Notes: generated by a model from the sequence alone, not told the origin. DNA of 64,000 nt from Xanthomonas sp. AM6 (GCF_025665335.1 NZ_CP106869.1:3746501-3810500), one strand, 5' to 3'. Positions 29,402-39,471 are shown, counted from the stretch's first letter. A program made the numbers and translations.

Positions 29402-31095
29402 GGCGCCACCTTTTCCATCGCGCGCTGCAGCGCGCGATTCTTCGGGTCGAGCTTGCGCGCCTCGTCGAAATACCTGTTGGCCTCGTCCTTCTTGCCCTGC
29501 TCCCACAGCACCTGGCCGATGTGCGCGGCGATCTCCGGATCCTTGAACAGGGTCCAGGCGCGACGCAGCTGCACCAGCGCTTCCTGGGTCTTGCCCAGCC
29601 GGTACAGCACCCAGCCGTAGCTGTCGATGATCGCGGCGTTGTCCGGATCGGCGGTACGCGCGCGGTCGATCAGCTGCAGCGCCTCGCGGTAGCGATGGGT
29701 GCGATCGGCCAGGGTGTAGCCGAGCGCGTTGAGCGCGGCCACGTTCTCCGGCTCGGTGACCAGGATCTTGCGCAGGTCGGCCTCGGCGCGGTCGATGCGG
29801 TCGCGCCGTTCCCAGGCCAGGCCGCGCGCGTACAGCAGGGCGTTGTCGTCCGGATAGGCGGCCAGGCCGCGCTCGAACACCTGCAGCTCGCCGGCATCGT
29901 CGCCGTTGCGCTGGCGCAATTCGGCTTCCAGCACGTAGGCGTCGCGGCGCGCGGCGTCGTCGGCCTCGGCGTCGTCCTGCAGCGCGCGCGCCTCGGCGAA
30001 GGCGGCGTCCTTCTGCCCCAGTTCGTACAGCGCCCCGGCGGTGCGCAAGCGCGCCTCGCTGCGCTGCGGGCCGCCCGGCACGCCGCGATACCAGTCGACC
30101 GCTTCCTGGTAGCGCTTCAGGAACTCGGCGATCTTGCCGAGCAGCAGGCGCCGCTCCGGATCGGGCTTGCTCGCGCCCTTGCGCAGTTCCTCGTACAGCG
30201 CGCCCAGCGCGGTGTTGTCCTGCAATTTGGCCAGCATCGAGGCGCGCAGGCCGTAGTTCTGGGTGTCCTGCGGGCCCAGCGCCAGCACCCGCGCCGCCGC
30301 GGCGGTGTCGCCGATCGCGTCGTAGGCGTAGGCCAGCGCGCCGCGCAGTTCCGGGTCGCGCGGCGCCTTGGGCTCCACGCCCTGCAGCAGGGCGCGGGCC
30401 TGTTCGGTCTTGCCCGCCTGCTGCAGCTGGGTGGCGTGCAGCAGGGCGACCCGCGGTTCCTCGGGGAAGCGCTTGACCAGTTGGTCGACGATGCGCTCGG
30501 CCAGCTTGGGCTGATCCAGGCGCAGCGCCAGGCGCCCGAATTCCTGCCAGGCCTCGAGCTGGTCGGGAATGGCATTGGCGTCGAGCAGCTGGTCCAGCAC
30601 CTTGGCCGCCACGTCCGGATCGCGGTTGCCGCTCACCAGCGCCACCAGCGCGTAGCGCCAGCCGCGCGCATCCTTGTCGCGCAGCAGCGCCACCAGCAGG
30701 CCGCGCGCCTGGCGCAGGTTGCCGTTGCGCAGCGCCAGCGAGGTCTCGGCGCCGCGCATCGCCAGCGATTCGGGCGCGCGCTGGCGCCACAGCGCCAGGG
30801 CCTTGGCCGCGGCCTCGGTATCGTTGGCCAGCATCGCGATCCGGGTCGCGCGCTCGGCCAGGCCGGCATCGCCGGGGACCTCGGTGGCGGCCTCCAGGTA
30901 CCAGTGCGAGGCATCGGCCAGCTGCCCGGCCTGCAGGGCGAATTCGCCGGCCAGCACCGGCGTCAGCGAGGACGACGCGGCGCTCGGCGGCAGCTTGGCG
31001 GTGGCGGTCGGCGCGGCCGCCGCGGCGCTGGCGACCGGCGCCGCGGCGATCGCCGACAGCAATAGAAAGGTACGGATGCGAATCAATGCGGGCAT
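29398..31095 (-). CDS. Exported tetratricopeptide-repeat protein upstream of lolB
   Basis: 565 aa. An N-terminal signal peptide ([14 protein letters not shown], cleavage around residue 25) is followed by many TPR units throughout; clear ones include [20 protein letters not shown] and [20 protein letters not shown] near the C-terminus. Such proteins are common just before lolB-ispE in gammaproteobacteria, so a periplasmic scaffold linked to envelope or lipoprotein assembly is plausible but unproven. It diverges from hemA across a 66-bp gap and overlaps lolB by GTGA. Confidence 0.88.
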   Translation of the reverse strand: MPALIRIRTFLLLSAIAAAPVASAAAAAPTATAKLPPSAASSSLTPVLAGEFALQAGQLADASHWYLEAATEVPGDAGLAERATRIAMLANDTEAAAKALALWRQRAPESLAMRGAETSLALRNGNLRQARGLLVALLRDKDARGWRYALVALVSGNRDPDVAAKVLDQLLDANAIPDQLEAWQEFGRLALRLDQPKLAERIVDQLVKRFPEEPRVALLHATQLQQAGKTEQARALLQGVEPKAPRDPELRGALAYAYDAIGDTAAAARVLALGPQDTQNYGLRASMLAKLQDNTALGALYEELRKGASKPDPERRLLLGKIAEFLKRYQEAVDWYRGVPGGPQRSEARLRTAGALYELGQKDAAFAEARALQDDAEADDAARRDAYVLEAELRQRNGDDAGELQVFERGLAAYPDDNALLYARGLAWERRDRIDRAEADLRKILVTEPENVAALNALGYTLADRTHRYREALQLIDRARTADPDNAAIIDSYGWVLYRLGKTQEALVQLRRAWTLFKDPEIAAHIGQVLWEQGKKDEANRYFDEARKLDPKNRALQRAMEKVAP

Positions 31096-31161
31096 CGGGG
31101 GCGACCGGGCCGTAAAATGGGGCCCTGAATGGCCAGCAGCTTATCGCAAGCAACTGAACAG

Positions 31162-32445
31162 ATGACGTTGTGGGTGCTCGGATTGAACCACCAGACCGCG
31201 CCGGTCGACCTGCGCGAACGGGTGGCGTTCGCCGGCGATGCGCTGCCGCGCGCGCTGCAGTCGCTGCGCGCGTTGCCCGAGGTCGCCGAGGCCGCGCTGC
31301 TGTCCACCTGCAACCGCACCGAGCTGTATGCGATCACCGACGACGCGCAGCGCCTGGCCGACTGGCTGGATGCGCACGCGGCCGGCCTGCACGGCTACCT
31401 GTACCAGCACCAGGACGCCGAAGCGGTGCGGCATCTGTTCCGCGTCGCCACCGGGCTGGACTCGATGGTGCTGGGCGAGCCGCAGATCCTCGGCCAGGTC
31501 AAGGACGCCTGGGCGCTGGCGCGCGAACACGGGGCGCTGGGCAATCGCCTGGACCGGCTGTTCCAGCAGACCTTCTCGGTGGCCAAGCGCGCGCGCACCG
31601 ACACCCGGGTCGGCGCCAATCCGGTGTCGGTGGCCTCCACCGCGGTGCGCCTGGCGCAGAACTCCTTCGCCCGGCTCAGCGAATCGACGGTGCTGCTGGT
31701 CGGCGCCGGCGAGACCATCGAGCTGGCCGCCAAGCACCTGAGCGAAGGCCGCGTGCGGCGCCTGCTGATCGCCAACCGCACCCTCGCCCATGCCCAGGAA
31801 CTGGCCAGCCGCCATGGCGGCGTGGCGCTGCCGCTGAGCGAGCTGGAGCGGCACCTGCAGGAGGCCGACGTGGTGTTCTCGGCCACCGCCGCGCGCGAGC
31901 CGGTGGTGACCCGGGCGCAGGTCGAACAGGCGCTGCGCGCGCGCAAGCACAAGCCGATGCTGCTGTTCGACCTGGCGGTGCCGCGCGACATCGAGGCCGG
32001 CGTGGCCGAGCTGGCCGACGCGTATCTGTACACCGTCGACGACCTGGAACGCGCGGTCGAGGACAACCGCCGCGGCCGCCGCGAAGCGGCCGAGGCCGCC
32101 GAGGCGATCATCGACCTGCAGGTGCTGCGCTACCTGGAGACGCTGCAGGCCAGCGGCCGCCAGGCGCCGCTCAAGCGCCTGCGCGCGCATGGCGACAGCA
32201 CCCGCGACGACGTGCTGGCCAAGGCGCGGCAGCAGCTGGCCAACGGCAAGCCGGCCGACGAGGTGCTGGAATTCCTCGCCAACACCCTGACCAACCGCCT
32301 GCTGCATCCGCCCACCGCGGCGCTGCGCGAGGCGGCGCTGCGCGGCGACGCCGAGCTGGCCCGCGCCGCCGAGCGCCTGTTCCCGGAAAAACCGGGCTAC
32401 CACCACCCTATCCTGAAGACCGATGACACCGACCCTGCGCCGTAA
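31162..32445 (+). CDS. hemA: Glutamyl-tRNA reductase
   Basis: First step of C5 tetrapyrrole synthesis: reduces Glu-tRNA(Glu) to glutamate-1-semialdehyde. Starting [20 protein letters not shown] it is 427 aa, and the catalytic Cys of [13 protein letters not shown] falls at position 50, as in E. coli. That is why I prefer ATG 31162 to the upstream in-frame ATG at 31129. The NADPH-domain segment [19 protein letters not shown] is intact. A TAAAAT -10-like box lies at 31113-31118. The 3' end overlaps prfA by 23 bp. Confidence 0.95.
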   Translation: MTLWVLGLNHQTAPVDLRERVAFAGDALPRALQSLRALPEVAEAALLSTCNRTELYAITDDAQRLADWLDAHAAGLHGYLYQHQDAEAVRHLFRVATGLDSMVLGEPQILGQVKDAWALAREHGALGNRLDRLFQQTFSVAKRARTDTRVGANPVSVASTAVRLAQNSFARLSESTVLLVGAGETIELAAKHLSEGRVRRLLIANRTLAHAQELASRHGGVALPLSELERHLQEADVVFSATAAREPVVTRAQVEQALRARKHKPMLLFDLAVPRDIEAGVAELADAYLYTVDDLERAVEDNRRGRREAAEAAEAIIDLQVLRYLETLQASGRQAPLKRLRAHGDSTRDDVLAKARQQLANGKPADEVLEFLANTLTNRLLHPPTAALREAALRGDAELARAAERLFPEKPGYHHPILKTDDTDPAP

Positions 32446-33508
32446 GCTGGAGGCGCTGGCCGAGCGTCGCGAAGAACTCGAACGCCTGCTGTCCGATCCC
32501 GACGTGGTCGGCGACAACGCGCGCTTCCGCGACTACTCGCGCGAATTCGCGCAGCTGGAGCCGGTCGCCGCCGCGCTGGCCGACGAGGCCGCGGCCAAGG
32601 CCGACCTGGCCGCCGCCGAGGCGATGCGCGGCGATCCGGAACTGCGCGAACTGGCCGAGGAGGAGATCGCCGCCGCACAGGCGCGCCTGCTCGCGCTCGA
32701 CGAACAGCTGGCGCTGCTGCTGGTGCCGCGCGATCCGCGCGACGACGGCAACCTGTTCCTGGAAGTGCGCGCCGGCACCGGCGGCGACGAGGCGGCGCTG
32801 TTCGCCGGCGACCTGTTCCGCATGTACGCGCGCTACGCCGAGCGCCAGGGCTGGAAGGTGGAAGTGGAATCGGACAGCCCCGGCGAGCACGGCGGCTACA
32901 AGGAGATCGTGGCGCGCATCGTCGGCCGCGGCGCGTATTCCAAGCTCAAGTTCGAATCCGGCACGCACCGCGTGCAGCGGGTGCCGGCGACCGAGTCGCA
33001 GGGCCGCATCCACACCTCGGCGGCGACGGTGGCGATCATCCCCGAGGCCGACGACGTGGAGGAGATCGCGCTCAACCCCGCCGACCTGAAGGTGGACACG
33101 TTCCGTTCCTCCGGCGCCGGCGGCCAGCACGTCAACAAGACCGAATCGGCGATCCGCATCACCCACGTGCCGACCGGAGTGGTGGTCGAATGCCAGACCG
33201 AGCGCAGCCAGCACGCCAACCGCGACAAGGCGATGAAGCGGCTGAAGGCGCAGCTGCTCGACGCCGAGCGCAGCAAGCAGGCCGCGGCCGAGGCGCAGGA
33301 CCGCAAGCTGCAGGTCGGCAGCGGCGACCGCAGCCAGCGCATCCGCACCTACAGCTTCCCGCAGGGCCGCATCACCGACCACCGGGTCGAAGGCCTGACC
33401 CTGTACGACCTGCCCAACGTGATCGAGGGCGACCTCGACGCGCTGATCGAGCGCCTGAGCCACGAGCACCAGGTCGACGAACTGGCCCGGCTGAGCGACA
33501 GCCCGTGA
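32423..33508 (+). CDS. prfA: Peptide chain release factor 1
   Basis: Terminates translation at UAA and UAG. It is 361 aa: N-terminal helical domain, the PAT codon-recognition tripeptide in [14 protein letters not shown] (about residue 190) and the catalytic GGQ in [14 protein letters not shown] (about residue 233). Its start lies inside the hemA 3' end, the usual hemA-prfA overlap. The prmC methyltransferase that modifies the GGQ glutamine is not adjacent here but lies about 30 kb away at the window end. Confidence 0.97.
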   Translation: MTPTLRRKLEALAERREELERLLSDPDVVGDNARFRDYSREFAQLEPVAAALADEAAAKADLAAAEAMRGDPELRELAEEEIAAAQARLLALDEQLALLLVPRDPRDDGNLFLEVRAGTGGDEAALFAGDLFRMYARYAERQGWKVEVESDSPGEHGGYKEIVARIVGRGAYSKLKFESGTHRVQRVPATESQGRIHTSAATVAIIPEADDVEEIALNPADLKVDTFRSSGAGGQHVNKTESAIRITHVPTGVVVECQTERSQHANRDKAMKRLKAQLLDAERSKQAAAEAQDRKLQVGSGDRSQRIRTYSFPQGRITDHRVEGLTLYDLPNVIEGDLDALIERLSHEHQVDELARLSDSP

Positions 33509-33557
33509 GCGCGCGCATGCGTGGTGCCGGCGCGCGCGCATTGGCCGCCGCGCGCAC

Positions 33558-35267
33558 GTGAGCGGCGCCGCGGCGGACGAACTGCGCCGGCTGCAGGACG
33601 CGGTGCGCCGAGATCCGCAGGACTTCATCGCCTGGGTGATGCTGGCCGACGCCGAGCTCGGCGCCGGCGCGGTCGCCGCCGGCGAGCAGGCCGCCGCGCG
33701 CGCGCTGCAGTTGCGCCCGGCGCATCCGGAGGCGCTGGCGCGGCTGGGCCGGGTGCGCTGGACCCAGGGCCGCCACGCCGAGGCCGCCGCCGCGTTGCGC
33801 CAGGCGCTGCAGGGCGCGCCGCAGCATCCGGGCATCGCCCTGTGGCTGGGCCACGCGCTGGAGGACAACGGCGAGGCCGAAGCCGCCGCGCATGCCTATG
33901 CGCACGCGCATGCGCTGCTGCCGCAGGAGCCGTCGATCGCCGCGCACCTGTTGAACTGGCGGCGCAAGCTGTGCGACTGGCGCGAACTGGACGCCTTGTC
34001 GCAGCAGGTCCGCGCCGCCGTGCGCCAGGGCCATCCGGCGATCGAACCGTTCGCGTTCCTCAACGAGGACGCGAGCGCCGCCGAACAGTTGCACTGCGCG
34101 CGCAACCGCGCCCTGGCCTTGGCGCGGACGCTGGCGCCGCTGCCGGCGACGGCGCTGCGCCGCCATGGCCCGCTGCGGGTCGGCTTCCTGTCCAACGGCT
34201 TCGGCGCGCATCCCACCGGGCTGCTGACCGTGGCCCTGTTCGAGCGGCTGCGCGCGCACGCCGATCTGCAGGTGCAGCTGTTCGCCTTGAACCGCGACGA
34301 CGGCAGCGCGATCCGCACGCGCCTGCAGGCCGCGGCGCACGCCTGGCACGACGTGGCCGGACAGCCGCACCGGGCGATCGCGCAGCGCATCCGCGAGGCC
34401 GGCATCGACCTGCTGTTCGACCTGCGCGGCTGGGGCGGCGGCGGCGCGCCGGAAGTGCTGGCGCTGCGTCCGGCGCCGCTGCAGTTCAACTGGCTGGCCT
34501 ATCCGGGCACCTCCGGCGCGCCGTGGATCGACTACGCGGTCGGCGATGCGTTCGCGCTGCCCGACGTGGTGGCCGCGCACTACAGCGAGCGGGTGCTGCG
34601 CCTGCCGCGCGCGTTCCAGCCGTCGGACGACAGCCGCCGCGTTGAGGCGCCGCCATCGCGCCGTGAGTGCGGCCTGCCCGAGCACGGCACCGTGTTCTGC
34701 TGCTTCAACAACAGCTACAAGCTGACCCCGCACAGCGTGACGCGGATGCTGGCGGTGCTGCGCCAGGTGCCGGACAGCGTGCTGTGGCTGCTGTCGGGCC
34801 CCGGTCAGGCCGACGCGCGGCTGCGCGAGGCCGCGCATCGCGCCGAGGTGGATCCGGCGCGACTGCGCTTCATGCCCAAGCTCGCGCACGCCGACTACCT
34901 GGCCCGCTACCGGCATGCCGACCTGTTCCTGGACACGCATCCGTACAACGCGCACACCACCGCCTCCGATGCGCTGTGGGCCGGCTGCCCGTTGCTGACC
35001 TGCCCCGGCGCCACCTTCGCCGCGCGCGTGGCCGGCAGCCTCAACCACCACCTGGGCATGGACGCGATGAACGTGGCCGACGACGCCGCGTTCGTGGCCA
35101 AGGCGGTGCAGCTGGGCCGCGACCCGGCCGCCTTGCGCGCATTGCGCGACACCCTGCAGCAGCGCCGTGCTGGTGCAGGGCTGTTCGACATGCAGGGCTT
35201 CGCCGCGGACTTCGCCGACCTGTTGCGCGAGACGGCGCGCCGGCATGGCTGGAGCGGACCGCAGTAG
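33558..35267 (+). CDS. Bacterial O-GlcNAc-transferase homologue (GT41, SPINDLY/OGT family)
   Basis: 569 aa from a GTG start. Residues 1-130 form short TPRs (for example AHPEALARLGRVRWTQGRHA); 205 onward is the two-lobed GT-B catalytic region. GFGAHPTG places His218, and FNNSYKLTPHS places Lys388, at the numbers I recall for the crystallised X. campestris OGT homologue (XCC0866). The C-lobe motifs LDTHPYNAHTTASDALWAG and the MNVADD segment are intact. Expected role: sugar-nucleotide-dependent glycosylation of protein Ser/Thr; donor and targets in the bacterium are not fixed by sequence. It starts 49 bp after prfA. Confidence 0.9.
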   Translation: MSGAAADELRRLQDAVRRDPQDFIAWVMLADAELGAGAVAAGEQAAARALQLRPAHPEALARLGRVRWTQGRHAEAAAALRQALQGAPQHPGIALWLGHALEDNGEAEAAAHAYAHAHALLPQEPSIAAHLLNWRRKLCDWRELDALSQQVRAAVRQGHPAIEPFAFLNEDASAAEQLHCARNRALALARTLAPLPATALRRHGPLRVGFLSNGFGAHPTGLLTVALFERLRAHADLQVQLFALNRDDGSAIRTRLQAAAHAWHDVAGQPHRAIAQRIREAGIDLLFDLRGWGGGGAPEVLALRPAPLQFNWLAYPGTSGAPWIDYAVGDAFALPDVVAAHYSERVLRLPRAFQPSDDSRRVEAPPSRRECGLPEHGTVFCCFNNSYKLTPHSVTRMLAVLRQVPDSVLWLLSGPGQADARLREAAHRAEVDPARLRFMPKLAHADYLARYRHADLFLDTHPYNAHTTASDALWAGCPLLTCPGATFAARVAGSLNHHLGMDAMNVADDAAFVAKAVQLGRDPAALRALRDTLQQRRAGAGLFDMQGFAADFADLLRETARRHGWSGPQ

Positions 35268-35636
35268 GTCGCCGATCGCGCGGCGCCCGCTGCTGGGTAC
35301 TCGGTGCCCGATGCCCGATGCCCGATGCCCGATGCCGCAGTATCGTGCAGCAGTGCGTGCGTGACTGCCTCAACGACTCGCCGTTCGAACTGCACGACCA
35401 CCCGCGCGGCGCGGCCCGCGGATCGCTCTTGCCTGCATCTGCATCCGCGCCTGCGTCCACGCCCCGGCATGCTGCAACAGCCGCGCCCGCGCTTCCCAGC
35501 CGCGCAAAGCGCACGTCGGTCGCCCTGCAACACTGCATCGTCACGACCGGGCACCGGAACTCATGCGGACGCGCGCTTGACCTCAAGCATGGTCGAGGTT
35601 CGACACTGCGCACCTTCCGCCCGCGCCCGCTCCCCG
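35268..35636. other. Intergenic region with a 7-bp tandem repeat
   Basis: About 370 bp. It contains four perfect copies of CCCGATG (35307-35334). An open frame from 35304 continues in frame into the next gene, but its residues (Cys/Arg/Ser/Thr rich) do not look coded. No promoter is convincing. Confidence 0.5.
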
Positions 35637-36254
35637 ATGCCCTCACGCCCGTCGCCCGACCTCATCTCCTCGCATGCGCACCGCGTGCTGATCGTCCATG
35701 CTCCGGCCCCGATCTGCGCTGCGTTGCTCGCGCATCCGCGCGAGATCGACGGCGGCAACCTGCATGCCCTGGCCTGGCTGGAAGCGCTGGGCGCGGCGCC
35801 GGACCTGCTGTACGCGCAATGCGGCAGCGGCGACGCCACGCCGTTCGGCCGCCGCCTGCAGCCGCCCGCGCCGGCGCCGCGGCTGACCCTGCACCGCTAC
35901 CGCCGCATCCGCAGCGGCGTGTCCGATCCGCAGCGCCCGCCCGGCTGCGTCGTGGTGACCAGGCTGCCGACCCGCGACGCGGCGCAGGCGCAGCACCACG
36001 CCGACGCCGCGTTCGCCGCGTTGCAGGACGGCGCGCATGCGCTGCGCGGCCTGATCGCCTCGCACCTGCACCTGTCCGAGGACGGCCGCGGCCTGCTCGA
36101 ATACGCCGAATGGAGCAGCGCGGACGCACAGCGCCGCGCGCTGCGGCGCGAACCCGAGCGCCTGCCGCTGGCTGCCCTTCCCGCCGCGCGCGTGACCCGC
36201 TACCGGCCGCGCGCGCTGGTCCGGCCCGGCGACCTGGCGCAGCCTGTGCCCTGA
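35637..36254 (+). CDS. Antibiotic-biosynthesis-monooxygenase-like (ABM fold) protein
   Basis: 205 aa from ATG 35637 (MPSRPSPDLISSHAHRVLIV). Residues about 15-100 are an alpha/beta segment of unknown role; about 100-180 resemble a dimeric alpha-beta barrel: CVVVTRLPTRDAAQAQHHAD, then ALRGLIASHLHLSEDGRGLL and YAEWSSADAQRRAL. That pattern fits ABM-type monooxygenases or heme/quinone-binding relatives, but no catalytic residue can be named. A longer in-frame reading to 35304 is possible but less likely. It stands alone between the OGT gene and moaB. Confidence 0.65.
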   Translation: MPSRPSPDLISSHAHRVLIVHAPAPICAALLAHPREIDGGNLHALAWLEALGAAPDLLYAQCGSGDATPFGRRLQPPAPAPRLTLHRYRRIRSGVSDPQRPPGCVVVTRLPTRDAAQAQHHADAAFAALQDGAHALRGLIASHLHLSEDGRGLLEYAEWSSADAQRRALRREPERLPLAALPAARVTRYRPRALVRPGDLAQPVP

Positions 36255-36668
36255 CAGGCCCGACGCGGCATCGCGACCGCGGCCCGGCGCGCGCCAGCCC
36301 GGCACGACGCACACGCCATCGCCGATCGTTGCGGACAGCCCCATCGCGCCGGCGAGGCGAAGCAAGACATCGACCTGCAGGCACCAGCCGACAGGCCAGC
36401 CGCGAGCTCGGCACCGGCACCGACCGGCAGCTGGCTCCATGCCCGGCACGGCGAACCAGCACCCCGACCTGCGAACGTCCCCGGAAAAGAATCCGTAACC
36501 CACCGCACACATGCGCCTGCTGCGGCATGCGCCCTGGCACCGACATGGCTGACCCGTGCCGAACGCAAGCCGTTGCCGCCCACCGCTTCCCCAACCGGCG
36601 CTGCACGGGCCGCGCCGATCCGCCGCGGCAGGCTGTACGCCGGCCAGGCGAGCCGCTAGGCTGCCGGC
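36255..36668. other. Intergenic region without recognised gene
   Basis: About 410 bp with no credible ORF, repeat or RNA on either strand; it presumably carries the moaB promoter. Confidence 0.5.
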
Positions 36669-37187
36669 ATGAGCGCCAAAGCCGATTTCATTGCGTTGAA
36701 CCTGTGCGTGCTGACCGTCTCGGACACGCGCAGCCTGGCCGAGGACAGCTCGGGCGACTACCTGGTGTCGGTGCTCGGCGAGGCCGGCCACCGCCTGTAC
36801 GCGCGCGAGCTGCTGCCCGACGACCGCTACCGGATGCGCGCGGTGGTGTCGGCGTGGATCGCCGACCCGCAGGTGGACGGCATCCTGGTCACCGGCGGCA
36901 CCGGCTTCACCGGCCGCGATTCCACCCCCGAGGCGCTGCTGCCGCTGCTGGACAAGCAGATGCCCGGCTTCGGCGAACTGTTCCGCGCGATCAGCTTCGA
37001 GGAGATCGGCACCTCCTCGCTGCAGTCGCGCGCCTTCGCCGGCCTGGCCAACGCCACCTTCGTGTTCTGCCTGCCCGGCTCGACCTCGGCCTGCCGCACC
37101 GCCTGGGAAAGGATCGTCGCCGCGCAGCTCGACGCGCGCACCAAGCCGTGCAACCTGGCCACGCTGCGCCCCCGCCTGAAGGAATGA
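36669..37187 (+). CDS. moaB: Molybdopterin adenylyltransferase-like protein MoaB
   Basis: MogA/MoaB fold used in molybdenum-cofactor synthesis. It is 172 aa, opening [20 protein letters not shown], with the MPT-binding motif [20 protein letters not shown] (about residues 75-94) and the C-terminal [19 protein letters not shown]. No other moa or moe gene is nearby, so assignment rests on sequence. It is followed after 13 bp by an HTH gene and the PPK2 gene, probably one transcript. Confidence 0.93.
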   Translation: MSAKADFIALNLCVLTVSDTRSLAEDSSGDYLVSVLGEAGHRLYARELLPDDRYRMRAVVSAWIADPQVDGILVTGGTGFTGRDSTPEALLPLLDKQMPGFGELFRAISFEEIGTSSLQSRAFAGLANATFVFCLPGSTSACRTAWERIVAAQLDARTKPCNLATLRPRLKE

Positions 37188-37200
37188 CCTGGAACCGCGC

Positions 37201-37539
37201 ATGCCCCTGGACACCACCCTGCGCCTGCTGGCCAAGGCCAGCGGCATGACCGCGGCGGACATCGCCGCCGCGATCCCGCGCGCCGGCGCGGCCACGGTCA
37301 AGGCCTGGATGGCCGGCGAGAAGATGCCCGGCCGCGACCAGCTCAACGCATTGGCGCGCGCCTTCGGCGTCCCCGCCGGCGCCCTGCTCGGCGAACTGGC
37401 CAGCCAGCTCGACCCGGCCCGCACCCGCGGCGAACACGACCTGTTGCAGGCCTACCGCGCCCTCGACAGCCGCCAACAGGGCGCGCTGCTGGAAGTGGCA
37501 CGGAGCATGGCCGGCACCCGTACCAGGCGCAGCAAGTGA
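37201..37539 (+). CDS. Small XRE-type helix-turn-helix protein
   Basis: 112 aa. Residues about 5-60 fit a lambda-repressor-like [23 protein letters not shown], then [33 protein letters not shown]. The C-terminal half ([20 protein letters not shown]) looks like a short dimerisation helix pair and the end is basic. It overlaps the PPK2 gene as GTGA, so it is probably translationally coupled. A regulator of this small operon is a reasonable guess only. Confidence 0.8.
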   Translation: MPLDTTLRLLAKASGMTAADIAAAIPRAGAATVKAWMAGEKMPGRDQLNALARAFGVPAGALLGELASQLDPARTRGEHDLLQAYRALDSRQQGALLEVARSMAGTRTRRSK

Positions 37540-38312
37540 GCAAACTCAAACGCAAGCACTACCAGGCGCTGATGCAGCCGCTGCAACTGGAGCTGGCGGC
37601 GCTGGCGCAGGCGCTGCAGCACAGCGGCGAGCGCGTGCTGGTGCTGTTCGAAGGCCGCGACACCGCCGGCAAGGGCGGCGCGATCCAGGCCATCGCCCAG
37701 CACCTGAATCCGCGCCAGTGCCGGGTGGTGGCGCTGCCCAAGCCGACCGACCGCGAAAGCACGCAGTGGTATTTCCAGCGCCATGTCGGGCACCTGCCGG
37801 CCGCCGGCGAGATCGTGCTGATGGACCGCAGCTGGTACAACCGCGCCGGCGTGGAGCGGGTCATGGGCTACTGCACCGACGCGCAGTACCACGCCTTCCT
37901 GCGCCAGGCGCCGCTGTTCGAGCGGCTGCTGGTGGACGACGGCATCCGCCTGTTCAAGTACTGGCTGTGCGTGGACCAGGACCAGCAGGAGAAGCGCTTC
38001 GCCGAACGCCTGCACGACCCGCTGAAGGGCTGGAAGCTGTCGCCGGTGGACCTGCAGTCGCGCGCCCAGTACGCCCACTACACCCGCGCCCGCGAAGCGA
38101 TGCTGGAAGCCACCCACAGCGAGCACGCGCCGTGGACGCTGGTCGACTTCAACGACCAGAAGCGCGGCCGCCTGACCCTGATCCGGCACCTGCTGGACCA
38201 GCTGCCCGACGCGCCGCTGCAGGAGCCGGACCTGGAACTGCCGCCGCTGGCGCACAAGCCGCGCAAGGAGAAGTTCGGCGTGTTGCGGCCGTTGGCTCCG
38301 TATCCTGGGTGA
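37536..38312 (+). CDS. ppk2: Polyphosphate kinase 2 family protein
   Basis: Transfers phosphate between polyphosphate and nucleotides. It is 258 aa from a GTG overlapping the HTH gene stop. One PPK2 domain: Walker A VLFEGRDTAGKGGAI (about residues 36-50), Walker B EIVLMDRSWYNRAGVERVMG (about 91-110) and the lid region KYWLCVDQDQQEKRFAERLH. The single-domain length suggests class I or III; the direction (ADP or AMP) cannot be fixed from sequence. A tandem 7-bp repeat begins directly after its stop. Confidence 0.92.
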   Translation: MSKLKRKHYQALMQPLQLELAALAQALQHSGERVLVLFEGRDTAGKGGAIQAIAQHLNPRQCRVVALPKPTDRESTQWYFQRHVGHLPAAGEIVLMDRSWYNRAGVERVMGYCTDAQYHAFLRQAPLFERLLVDDGIRLFKYWLCVDQDQQEKRFAERLHDPLKGWKLSPVDLQSRAQYAHYTRAREAMLEATHSEHAPWTLVDFNDQKRGRLTLIRHLLDQLPDAPLQEPDLELPPLAHKPRKEKFGVLRPLAPYPG

Positions 38313-38313
38313 G

Positions 38314-38372
38314 GCCGGGATTCGGGATTCGGGATTCGGGATTGGGGATTGGGGATTGGGGATTGGGGACTC
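38314..38372. repeat. Tandem GGGATTC/GGGATTG 7-bp repeats after ppk2
   Basis: About eight 7-bp units: three to four of GGGATTC then four of GGGATTG, starting 4 bp after the ppk2 stop. It looks like one arm of the palindrome family at 25177 and 26607, expanded in tandem and lacking the second arm. Confidence 0.8.
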
Positions 38373-38410
38373 GATGATGCAGCCCGCAACTGACGAGGCA
38401 ATGGCTTTCT

Positions 38411-38435
38411 GTAGGAGCGGCTTCAGCCGCGACCG
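38411..38435 (+). repeat. REP-type element (GTAG family), single copy
   Basis: Begins GTAG, then GAGCGGCTTCAGCCGC with an internal GCGGCT/AGCCGC stem. Same family as 47746-47806, 51946-52011, 53307-53328 and 59934-59955. A second, related REP-like palindrome follows at about 38490-38566 (GGGCTTCAGGTCC facing GGACC... GAAGCCC). Confidence 0.75.
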
Positions 38436-38578
38436 GACGTTTTCCGCAAACACGCAGCTGGATTGAAATTCCTTCTGCAGCAGGCGACTGTGGGCAGGGC
38501 TTCAGGTCCGGGACGCTAGCGGTAACGCCCGGTCCAGGATCGAAGCCCCTCCTGCACTGCCCCGAAAAATCCGATGCC

Positions 38579-38845
38579 TCAGCCGATGGCGAAGCCCGCC
38601 GCCACCGGCGCCGGCCAGGGTTCGCGCAGCACCTGGTCGACCCGCGCCGCCGGCGGGCCGTGCTGCAGCCATTGGGCCAGTGCCTCCAGCGCCGCGTCCG
38701 CGCCGGCGGCGATTACCTCCACGCGGCCATCGGCCAGGTTCCGCGCGTGCCCATCCAGTCCCAGCGCGATTGCGCGCTCGCGGGTGGAGGCGCGGAAATA
38801 CACGCCCTGCACCCGGCCGGCCACCAGGAAACGCGCCGCCGCCAT
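38579..38845 (-). CDS. Acylphosphatase
   Basis: Hydrolyses acyl phosphates such as 1,3-bisphosphoglycerate. It is 88 aa, from the ATG at 38845. The active-site signature is near the N-terminus: LVAGRVQGVYFRAST (catalytic Arg in VQGVYFR), with the second motif GLDGHARNLADGRVEV supplying the Asn. Its start shares a base with the stop of the upstream TlpA-like gene (TGATG). Last gene of a three-gene minus-strand unit. Confidence 0.95.
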   Translation of the reverse strand: MAAARFLVAGRVQGVYFRASTRERAIALGLDGHARNLADGRVEVIAAGADAALEALAQWLQHGPPAARVDQVLREPWPAPVAAGFAIG

Positions 38846-39467
38846 CAGCCTGCGGCTTTGGCCTGGCCCGGCGCCGGGCCGCCGGCCGCGGCGATCGCCG
38901 CCTCGATGTCGTGCGCGTTGACCGGGCCCAGGAACTGCTTGGCCAGCTTGCCGTCCGGGGCGATCAGATAGGTCATCGGCAACCCGCGCGGGGTGGCGAA
39001 GTCGGCCGGCGGCGCGTAGGTGTCGACGATGACCACCGGATAGGCCACCGGGTGCTCCTTCAGGAACGCCTGCATCTCCGCCGGCTCGATGTCCTCGTAG
39101 GCCAGGCCCACCACTTCGATGTTGTCGCGCATCACGTGCAGCGCCGACAGCTCCGGCATCTCCTTCAGGCACGGCGCGCACCAGGTGGCCCAGAAGTTCA
39201 CCACCACCCATTTGCCGCGGTGCGCGGCCAGGTCGTAGTCGCTGCCGTCCACCGCCTTCATCTTCAGCGTCGGCTGCGCGCGGGTTTCCTGCACCACCTG
39301 TGGTCCGGCGCCGGCGGCGGGCGCCGCCGCTGCCGGTGGCGCGGCCGGCGGTGCCGGGGCGGCGGGGGCGGAGGCGGCCGGCGCGGCGCCATCGGCGGGC
39401 GCCGGATGCCGGTCGCAGCCGGCCAGCAACGCGGCGGCGGCGAACAACGGGAACAGGATGCGCGGGG

Positions 39468-39471
<4 letters not shown>
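38845..39471 (-). CDS. TlpA-type thiol:disulfide oxidoreductase, predicted lipoprotein
   Basis: Periplasmic thioredoxin-fold protein, probably reducing disulfides. It is 208 aa: lipobox ALLAGC with Cys19, then a 40-residue Ala/Pro linker (about 24-54), then the thioredoxin domain with WATWCAPC (Cys98 and Cys101) and the cis-Pro segment [14 protein letters not shown]. The linker probably tethers the domain to a membrane. Its ATG overlaps the stop of the YihY-family gene as ATGA. Confidence 0.9.

Noticed and set aside
31129-31161. Upstream ATG start for hemA
   Set aside because: The start at 31162 puts the catalytic Cys at position 50 as in E. coli, and the likely -10 box at 31113-31118 would leave almost no leader for the upstream ATG.
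35304-35636. N-terminal 111-residue extension of the ABM-like protein
   Set aside because: Composition is Cys/Ser/Thr/Arg rich and includes the 7-bp repeat; the alpha/beta protein begins naturally near 35637. Kept only as a possible phase-variation idea.
38314-38372. CRISPR-like tandem repeat
   Set aside because: Units are 7 bp with no spacers and no cas genes; it is a member of the palindrome repeat family.
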